NCBI GenBank assembly: GCA_964579765.1
Contig: CAZOIK010000473.1
Span: forward strand, 1-11,056
Direction of reading: 5' to 3'
Source of the DNA: DATNBT01 sp964579765
GTDB lineage: Bacteria; Acidobacteriota; Vicinamibacteria; Vicinamibacterales; CAVVIG01
DNA: 11,056 nucleotides
Both the position numbers and the translations under genes were made by a program. Below, piece after piece: positions 5,913 to 11,056 of this stretch (positions within the stretch are counted from its first letter, which is position 1; every line of letters starts with the position of its first letter). The notes below the pieces were generated by a model, which had not been told where the DNA came from, searched no databases, and was given only the letters and a program-made list of their open reading frames with translations.

Positions 5913-6977
5913 ATGTCACGCGTATCTCGCTCGCTGGTGGTGGCGTGTGCGGCCCTTGCGTCGATGGCGTCTGTTGCGGCGGCACAGTGGATCACGCTGA
6001 AGACGCCGGGCATTCCGCGGACGGCGGAGGGCACGCCGGATCTGCGGGCGCCTGCGCCGCGGCAGTCGAACACGCCGGACCTCAGCGGCCTGTGGCGGGT
6101 CGGCGCGATTGGCTACGCGAACAACGTGACGACCGATCTCCGGCCGGACGAGATCGATCCGCCGGCAGCGGCGCTCTATCAGCAGCGGCAGGACGCGCTG
6201 CTCGCTGACGATCCGTCCACGTCGCGTTGTCTTCCGTCCGGTCCTCGACAGTTCTACAACCCGTATCCGAACGATCTGGTGCGCATCGTTCAGACGCCGA
6301 CGCTGGTCGTGATGCTGTACGAGGACCTGACGTCCAGGCAGATCTTCCTGGACGGACGTGCGCTGCCGACGGATCCGAATCCGAGCTTCCTGGGGTACTC
6401 CGTCGGTCATTGGGACGGCGACACGCTGGTCGTCGAGAGCCGCGGGTTCAACACGGCCACGTGGCTCGATTACGGGGGCCATCCGCACTCCGAGAAGCTG
6501 CGGATGACGGAGCGCATCACGAGACCAGACTTCGGTCGTCTGGCGATCGACGTGACCTTCGACGACCCGGCGTACTACAGACGCGCGTGGACGATACCGG
6601 CGCGCGCTGAATTCGCCGCGGACACCGACATGATCGAGTACGTGTGCAACGAGAACCCGAAGGATGCGGCGCACCTGGTGGGCAGAGCGTCCGACGTCAG
6701 AAGGCGCGCGGTGACGCTCGCGCCGCAGGCGCTCGCGAAGTACGTCGGCACGTACGCGTTCAACCCGTCAAACAAGAGAAAGACTCACGTCACGCTCGAC
6801 AACGGCACGCTGTTTCTCGACGTCGGCGGCAAAGACAGGCAGGAGCTCGTTCCGCTGTCCGAGTCCACGTTCAGCCTGCTGAGCGGCATCCGCCTGGAAT
6901 TCACGCCCGATCGCGTGATCTTTCATCTGCTCGAAGGCGACACGCACGCGATGAAAGAACGATCACCAAATCACTAA
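5913..6977 (+). CDS. Secreted protein of unknown function with TPDLSGLW motif
   Basis: This 354-residue protein has no function I can name. Residues 1-24 form a signal peptide (basic MSRVSR, then a hydrophobic stretch ending ASVAAA before Q25), so it is exported; there is no lipobox cysteine. Motifs in order: TPDLSGLW (54-61), CLPSGP (106-111), RQIFLDGR (142-149), GYSVGHWDGDTLVVES (161-176), DDPAYYRRAWT (217-227) and VCNEN (244-248). I recall these from a large paralogous group of uncharacterised acidobacterial proteins. Residues about 270-350 (KYVGTYAF through LEFTPDR) look like the small beta-barrel tail seen after some beta-lactamase-like proteins. The start is set by GGAGGT at 5902-5907, five bases before ATG; the frame stays open far upstream but only as a shadow of xdhC. 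The last codons and the TAA stop lie within an octamer repeat. Confidence 0.85.
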   Translation: MSRVSRSLVVACAALASMASVAAAQWITLKTPGIPRTAEGTPDLRAPAPRQSNTPDLSGLWRVGAIGYANNVTTDLRPDEIDPPAAALYQQRQDALLADDPSTSRCLPSGPRQFYNPYPNDLVRIVQTPTLVVMLYEDLTSRQIFLDGRALPTDPNPSFLGYSVGHWDGDTLVVESRGFNTATWLDYGGHPHSEKLRMTERITRPDFGRLAIDVTFDDPAYYRRAWTIPARAEFAADTDMIEYVCNENPKDAAHLVGRASDVRRRAVTLAPQALAKYVGTYAFNPSNKRKTHVTLDNGTLFLDVGGKDRQELVPLSESTFSLLSGIRLEFTPDRVIFHLLEGDTHAMKERSPNH

Positions 6978-6984
6978 ATCACCA
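6961..6984. repeat. AATCACCA octamer array at the 3' end of the secreted-protein gene
   Basis: The plus strand reads GATCACCA, AATCACTA, AATCACCA: three 8-base units. The first two encode the final residues S-P-N-H and the TAA stop. The array fills part of the 18-base gap to the convergent PBP stop. No terminator hairpin is visible there. It is the same family as the array at 4801-4824. Confidence 0.85.
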
Positions 6985-6995
6985 GACGAACACAT

Positions 6996-9284
6996 TCATT
7001 TCTGCTCGCACGTCTCTGTGGGGACGGTGCCTTCGATGAACGCGGACCGCACGGTCGTCGGGCACGCGGGCGTCGGCAGCTTGCCGGAGACGCGGTCCAC
7101 GTCAACGAACGTGATCCCCTCGGGCACGGGGAAGGCGACGCTCTCGCGGCCGGCGAGCGCGCGCTGCATGTAGTCGGCCCAGATGGGCAGGGCCGCCTGC
7201 GCGCCCGTCAGCCCCACCGGCTGGTTGTCGTCGAGCCCGACCCAGACGACCGTGAGCAGCTCCGGCGTGAAGCCGACGAACCACGCGTCGCGCTTGTCGT
7301 TGGTCGTGCCGGTCTTCCCCGCGGCGTCGAGCGTGAAGCCCATGCTGCGCGCGGGCGCGCCCGTGCCGTCGTCGAGCACGCTGCGCATCATGTCGGTGAC
7401 GAGATACGTCGTGTCCGGCCGCGCGATCGGCCGAAGCGCCGTGTTCGACTTCTTCGTGACGTCCTTGCCGCCGCTCACGATCTTCAGCAGATGCCGCAGC
7501 GGACGCACCGACCCGCCGTTGGGGAAGACGGTGTAGGCCGTCGCGATCTCGTACGGCGTCGCTTCGAACACGCCGAGCGCGATCGACGGGTACGGCTTGG
7601 GCGGGGTGCCGACGCCGAGCTTCTTCCACAGCGCCGCGACGTTGTCGTAGCCCGCCGACTGCGCGACGTGAATCGTGCCGAGGTTCAGCGAGTGCGCGAG
7701 CGCGTAGCGGTAGGTGACCGGGCCGAGATATTCCTTCTCGTAGTTCTCCGGCGTCCAGACCTGCTGGTCGAACTCGAACGTCTCCTGCACGTCCTCGGTA
7801 ATCGTCGCCGGCGTGACGTCGTCGCGCCCCTGCGCGATCGCCTGCTCGAACGCGGTGAGATACACGAACGGCTTGAAGACCGAGCCCGGCTGCCGCCGCG
7901 AGACGATGGCGCGGTCGTACTGCGACTGGTTGTACGAGCGGCCGCCGACAAACGACAGGATCTCGCCTGTCCGCGGATCCAGCGCGATGAGCGCCGCCTC
8001 CGCCTTGCCGCGCTTCCGCTTCGGCAGCATCGCGTCCACGTGGCCGAGGCCCTTGCGCACGGCGTCCTGGGCGAGCCGCTGCAGATGCAGGTCGAGCGTC
8101 GTATAGACGTCCACCGTCTTGCTCGTCGTGGTCGTCAGCCCGGGGTAGTCGTCGTCGAGCGTCTGGTTGACGTAGTCAACGAAGTAGGGCGCCTCGGCTT
8201 CGAGCGCGCGCTGCACGACGCCGAGCGGTTCCTGCGCGGCGCGATCGGCCAGCGGTTTCTCGATGTAGCCGGCGTCCACCATCGCCGTCAGGACGACGTC
8301 GCGCCGCTCGCGACAGCGCTTCGGGTTGTTGAACGGCGAGAGCGCCGACGGCTGCTGGATGACGCCGGCAATCGTCGCCGCCTCCGCCAGCGAGAGGTTG
8401 CCCACGTCCTTGCCGAAGAACAGCTTCGCCGCTTCGGCGACGCCGACGATGGCGAACGAGCCGCGCTGCCCGAGCGGGACGTTGTTCAGGTACATCTCGA
8501 GGATGTCGTCCTTCGACGCGCGGCTGGTGAGGATGATCGACACGAACGCTTCGAGCGCCTTGCGCTTGAACGACCGGCGCCGCGCCTCCTGCAGCGAGAT
8601 GCCCTCGAACTTCGGCAGGAACACGTTGCGGACGAGCTGCTGCGTGATCGTGCTGCCGCCGGCGAGATAGGCCCGGCGTCCCGTCGCGTACGACGCGACC
8701 GCGCCAAGCACGCCGATCGGATCGACGCCCGGGTGCTCGTAGTAGCGGCGATCCTCGATCGACAGCACGGCTTCGACCAGCCGCGGCTGGATGGCGCTCA
8801 GCGCGACCGGACGCCGCTTCTCGCGCTCGCCGGCGACGATCGACGAGAGCACCGGCGCGTCGAGCGTGAGCCGGTCCACGTCGCGCTTGCCGGCAATCAG
8901 GCGCGTGACGTGATCGGATTTCCGCAGGAAGCCGACCTGGACGATCTGTCCCTTGAGCTCCGGCACGCGGGGGAGGAAGGCGACCGTCGGCGCAGCGGCG
9001 GTGCCGGTCAGGATGAACTCGCCCGGCTTCTCGAGCCCCTGCCGCTGCGCGTAGCCGAGGTCGTTGAGCCGATCGACGAGCTGCTGGCTGGTGAGCGACT
9101 GGCCGCGATAGATCTCGAGCGGACGCGCGAACACCTGCGGGAACACTTTGTCGCGCTCGCCGTGCAGGCTCGCGTCGATCAGCCGCGAGAAGCTGACGTA
9201 GTAGTAGCCGAGGACGGTGATGGCCGCCGCGACGACGGCGACCAGGCCAAGCGCCGCGATGCGGAGCCAGCGCCGCGACCACAT
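6996..9284 (-). CDS. Class A penicillin-binding protein, PBP1b-like
   Basis: This bifunctional peptidoglycan synthase polymerises lipid II and crosslinks stem peptides outside the inner membrane. With the ATG at 9284 it has 762 residues: one membrane anchor (about 6-30) and a UB2H-like domain (about 52-118, including PLEIYRGQSLTSQQL and KPGEFILTG). The GT51 domain (about 155-330) has catalytic E177 in SIEDRRYYEHPGVD, then GGSTITQQLVRN and KDDILEMYLN. The transpeptidase domain (about 430-700) has S468-x-x-K471 in QPGSVFKPF, S532-L-N534 and K657-T-G in AGKTGTTNDKRDAWF. The UB2H domain points to the PBP1b (MrcB) type rather than PBP1a. The start is uncertain: GTG at 9293 and TTG at 9350 are also in frame. 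TTG would overlap bshC and add a repeat-encoded basic tail. The ATG has GGGCGGG just upstream. It lies directly downstream of bshC. Confidence 0.93.
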   Translation of the reverse strand: MWSRRWLRIAALGLVAVVAAAITVLGYYYVSFSRLIDASLHGERDKVFPQVFARPLEIYRGQSLTSQQLVDRLNDLGYAQRQGLEKPGEFILTGTAAAPTVAFLPRVPELKGQIVQVGFLRKSDHVTRLIAGKRDVDRLTLDAPVLSSIVAGEREKRRPVALSAIQPRLVEAVLSIEDRRYYEHPGVDPIGVLGAVASYATGRRAYLAGGSTITQQLVRNVFLPKFEGISLQEARRRSFKRKALEAFVSIILTSRASKDDILEMYLNNVPLGQRGSFAIVGVAEAAKLFFGKDVGNLSLAEAATIAGVIQQPSALSPFNNPKRCRERRDVVLTAMVDAGYIEKPLADRAAQEPLGVVQRALEAEAPYFVDYVNQTLDDDYPGLTTTTSKTVDVYTTLDLHLQRLAQDAVRKGLGHVDAMLPKRKRGKAEAALIALDPRTGEILSFVGGRSYNQSQYDRAIVSRRQPGSVFKPFVYLTAFEQAIAQGRDDVTPATITEDVQETFEFDQQVWTPENYEKEYLGPVTYRYALAHSLNLGTIHVAQSAGYDNVAALWKKLGVGTPPKPYPSIALGVFEATPYEIATAYTVFPNGGSVRPLRHLLKIVSGGKDVTKKSNTALRPIARPDTTYLVTDMMRSVLDDGTGAPARSMGFTLDAAGKTGTTNDKRDAWFVGFTPELLTVVWVGLDDNQPVGLTGAQAALPIWADYMQRALAGRESVAFPVPEGITFVDVDRVSGKLPTPACPTTVRSAFIEGTVPTETCEQK

Positions 9285-9306
9285 CCCGCCCACGCGGATG
9301 CGAACG

Positions 9307-9334
9307 CCCTTGGCCCTCTGCCCTTTGCCCTCTG
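9307..9334. repeat. CCCTYTG heptamer array at the bshC/PBP junction
   Basis: The plus strand has CCCTTGG, CCCTCTG, CCCTTTG and CCCTCTG, four contiguous 7-base units, with a partial unit running into CTCTAG. On the coding strand it becomes GCAGAGG/GCAAAGG, purine-rich and Shine-Dalgarno-like. It begins right after the bshC TAG stop (9339-9337) and ends 14 bases before the possible GTG start of the PBP gene at 9293. Confidence 0.92.
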
Positions 9335-9336
9335 CT

Positions 9337-10941
9337 CTAGATTGTGACAACCCAGTGCGTCCCCATGTCGAGCGGCAACTCCTGCCACAGTCGTTCGACG
9401 AACGCGTCGCCGTACTGGTTCAGAAACCAGGCGAAGGCGATCGTGCGCTCCTGGGCGTGTCCGTTGGGGAAGGTCAGCGCGCGCGTGCGCTGGAACTGGC
9501 GGCGCAGGGTGTCGTTGCGCCGCTTGGCGGCCTGAATCGTCTTGCCGTGCAGGTTCTCGAGGTCGTGCTGCATGCGCCCGAGGGTGTTCTTCGCGGCGCC
9601 TTCGAGCGTCGGATCGAGCGCCGGCACGGCGTCGATGACGCGCGCCATGCGTTCCTCGAGCGCGCGCGCGGCGGCGGTCAGCGCGTCCTCGACCTGCGGC
9701 GGAATCTGCGTCTTGAGCAACTCGTTGAGCGCGCCGTCGTCCTGCGACTGCAGCGCCTCGAACGGGACGTCGTATTTCGACAGGAACCGCATCGCCGCCG
9801 AATCGACGACGGTCGCGGTCGCCCGGCAATACATCAGCGGCATCGGCACGCCGAAGCGCTCGTAGACGCCGCGCAGCTGGCCGAGGTAGGCGAGCTCGTT
9901 CGGCCCGGCGACGTAACAGACCGTCGGCAGCACCGTGTCCTGCACGAGCGGGCGGAGCAGCACGCCCGGGCTGAAACCGTGCGGGCGATCCGCCGCTTCG
10001 CGCGCCAGCGCCGTCGTCTCGTCCACGTGGATCGGCCGGCGCGTGCCGTCGAGGCGGAAGAGCGCGACGCCGTGCTGATCCGACGACTGCACCTGCGCGT
10101 GATACCCGCGCGCGGCCAGGTCGGCGCCGGCCGTGGCCGCCAGACTGGTCGTCTGGCCGGGCGCGGACAGCTCGCGGGCGAAGAGATCGCCGACGAGCGG
10201 CTTGGCCGCCGGATCCGACGCGTCGTAGACGACCAGGCCGCGCCCGCCGAGCACGCGTTCGAGGACGCGGCCGAAGGCGTCGGCCATGCCGATGCCCGGG
10301 GCGTAGGCGGCGCGGAGGTCGGCGAGCAAGGGCTCGCGGAATTCGGTGGGGGGAAGAATCTGCTCGAGCTCGGCGAGCACGGCGGCAATCTGAGCGTCCA
10401 CCGGGATCGACGCGACGGGCACCGGGTCGCCGGCGCGCGTGGGCAGCGCGACGGTCTTCGGCGTCATCTCGCCGTCAAACACCGTACACGACCGCACTTC
10501 GTCCCAGTCGTGGTCCTCGGCCTCAATCCAGAAGATCGGCACGGCCGGCACGCCGTGCTCGCGCGTCACGCGGTCGGCGAGCTTCATCGCCGTCAGCGCT
10601 TTGAGCAGCGTGTAGAGCGGCCCGCCGAACAGCCCGGCCTGCTGGCCGGTGACGATGGCGACGGCGCGGGGATCGGCCAGCGTGGCGCCGGCGGTCAGCG
10701 CGGCGCCGGACGCGCCGCGACGCTGCTGCTGCGCGCGGACGACGGCCGCGAGGTCCGCGGACTTGCGCGTGTGCGCCTGCGTGCGCGCGATCGCCGCCGC
10801 CCACGCGGATTTTTCGGTCGGATCACCGGAAAAGAACGGCGCGAGCCCGTCGAAGGCGTAGATGTAGTCGGCCGCGAGCCGCTTGAGTCCCGGCAGGCGC
10901 CGAACATCGACGCCGACACGCGCGGAAGTTTCGACCTGCAC
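9337..10941 (-). CDS. bshC: Putative cysteine ligase BshC, bacillithiol biosynthesis
   Basis: BshC adds cysteine to glucosamine-malate in the last step of bacillithiol synthesis in the cytoplasm. With the GTG at 10941 the protein has 534 residues. The nucleotide-binding-like core has AIVTGQQAGLFGGPLYTLLK (about 95-114) and then IFWIEAEDHDWDEV (about 136-149). YVAGPNELAYLGQL lies at about 343-356. The C-terminal region (about 414-489) is a charged helical coiled coil, followed by FPNGHAQERTI, also typical. Length fits the family. The frame stays open to GTG 10989, but starting at 10941 gives QVETSARVGVDVRRLPGLKR, closer to the usual BshC N-terminus. The upstream start would also place the gene across a probable divergent promoter. 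No bshA or bshB is in the window, so bacillithiol production is inferred. The TAG stop touches a heptamer array. Confidence 0.92.
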   Translation of the reverse strand: MQVETSARVGVDVRRLPGLKRLAADYIYAFDGLAPFFSGDPTEKSAWAAAIARTQAHTRKSADLAAVVRAQQQRRGASGAALTAGATLADPRAVAIVTGQQAGLFGGPLYTLLKALTAMKLADRVTREHGVPAVPIFWIEAEDHDWDEVRSCTVFDGEMTPKTVALPTRAGDPVPVASIPVDAQIAAVLAELEQILPPTEFREPLLADLRAAYAPGIGMADAFGRVLERVLGGRGLVVYDASDPAAKPLVGDLFARELSAPGQTTSLAATAGADLAARGYHAQVQSSDQHGVALFRLDGTRRPIHVDETTALAREAADRPHGFSPGVLLRPLVQDTVLPTVCYVAGPNELAYLGQLRGVYERFGVPMPLMYCRATATVVDSAAMRFLSKYDVPFEALQSQDDGALNELLKTQIPPQVEDALTAAARALEERMARVIDAVPALDPTLEGAAKNTLGRMQHDLENLHGKTIQAAKRRNDTLRRQFQRTRALTFPNGHAQERTIAFAWFLNQYGDAFVERLWQELPLDMGTHWVVTI

Positions 10942-10949
10942 GGCAAAAT

Positions 10950-10955
10950 ACTGTA
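10950..10955 (-). promoter_or_regulatory. Possible -10 box of bshC
   Basis: The minus strand has TACAGT, eight bases before the GTG at 10941-10939, an arrangement like that of xdhC and compatible with a leaderless message. The match to TATAAT is only 4 of 6 and no -35 box is seen. Confidence 0.25.
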
Positions 10956-10962
10956 CACGATG

Positions 10963-10971
10963 TGCTACGAT
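10963..10971 (+). promoter_or_regulatory. Extended -10 box of a plus-strand gene at the right edge
   Basis: TGCTACGAT matches the extended -10 form TGnTAnnAT. It lies upstream of a Shine-Dalgarno (AGGAG, 10993-10997) and back to back with the putative bshC -10 box, so the 62 bases between 10942 and 11003 look like a divergent control region. Confidence 0.4.
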
Positions 10972-11003
10972 TACTGCGCCTTCCTTCACGACAGGAGTCT
11001 CGA

Positions 11004-11056
11004 CTGCACACGGAAGCTGCCGGCTCCGCGCCGCCCGACGCCTTCGGTCCGTTTCG
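11004..11056 (+). CDS. 5' end of an unidentified plus-strand gene, possible CTG start
   Basis: AGGAG at 10993-10997 is followed after six bases by CTG at 11004. The frame then stays open to the window edge and reads (M)HTEAAGSAPPDAFGPFR, a hydrophilic N-terminus rich in A and P. No ATG, GTG or TTG occurs in this frame after the Shine-Dalgarno. The only in-frame conventional start, GTG at 10962, overlaps the -10 box. GPFR-type starts occur in some acidobacterial Ser/Thr kinase-like proteins, but 17 residues are too few to assign a family. The true start may lie beyond the window, or the frame may be spurious. Confidence 0.35.
   Translation, partial: MHTEAAGSAPPDAFGPF

Noticed and set aside
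7491..9347. 618-codon open frame on the plus strand opposite the PBP gene
   Set aside because: The translation is Arg-, Asp- and Val-rich with no motifs, as expected for the antisense of a GC-rich gene. The PBP on the other strand has every catalytic motif.
10942..10989. N-terminal extension of bshC to the GTG at 10989
   Set aside because: The extra 16 residues do not resemble BshC starts and would cover the extended -10 box of the divergent gene. The GTG at 10941 fits family length better, though this is not proven.

Overview
The window is a compact, very GC-rich bacterial chromosome segment with almost no gene-free DNA. Gene content and protein style point to an Acidobacteriota member, probably a Vicinamibacteria-type soil or sediment lineage. 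The clues are BshC, a secreted protein with a TPDLSGLW motif, a UB2H-type class A PBP, and many short heptamer/octamer arrays between and inside genes. This placement is inference from memory of such genomes; no rRNA or other marker is present.

Layout, left to right. (1) Positions 1-3600, minus strand: a heat-shock operon read hrcA > grpE > dnaJ > prmA, probably continuing off the left edge into another gene by an ATGA overlap. Genes overlap or nearly touch. A TATAAT -10 box and a CIRCE-like operator sit just upstream of hrcA, so HrcA probably represses its own operon. The order matches the Bacillus dnaK operon but lacks dnaK. (2) Positions 3601-5843, minus strand: xdhC (molybdenum hydroxylase maturation factor) followed by a TRZ/ATZ-type deaminase, together suggesting purine or related heterocycle catabolism. 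(3) Positions 5913-6977, plus strand: one secreted protein of unknown function, divergent from xdhC and convergent with the PBP gene. (4) Positions 6996-10941, minus strand: bshC (bacillithiol synthesis) and a downstream bifunctional class A penicillin-binding protein with a UB2H-like domain. (5) At the right edge an extended -10 box, a Shine-Dalgarno and a short open frame suggest a plus-strand gene leaving the window.

The least expected signal is five short tandem arrays with 7- or 8-bp units: GACTGGA, AATCACCA (twice, opposite orientations), NTGGTSC and CCCTYTG. Two lie in frame inside conserved enzyme genes (prmA and the deaminase) at what look like surface loops. One supplies a stop codon, one starts at a stop codon and feeds a ribosome-binding region, and one fills an intergenic gap. 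They behave like a dispersed small-repeat system that tolerates or exploits insertion at gene ends and protein loops. No CRISPR array, IS element, tRNA or rRNA was seen.
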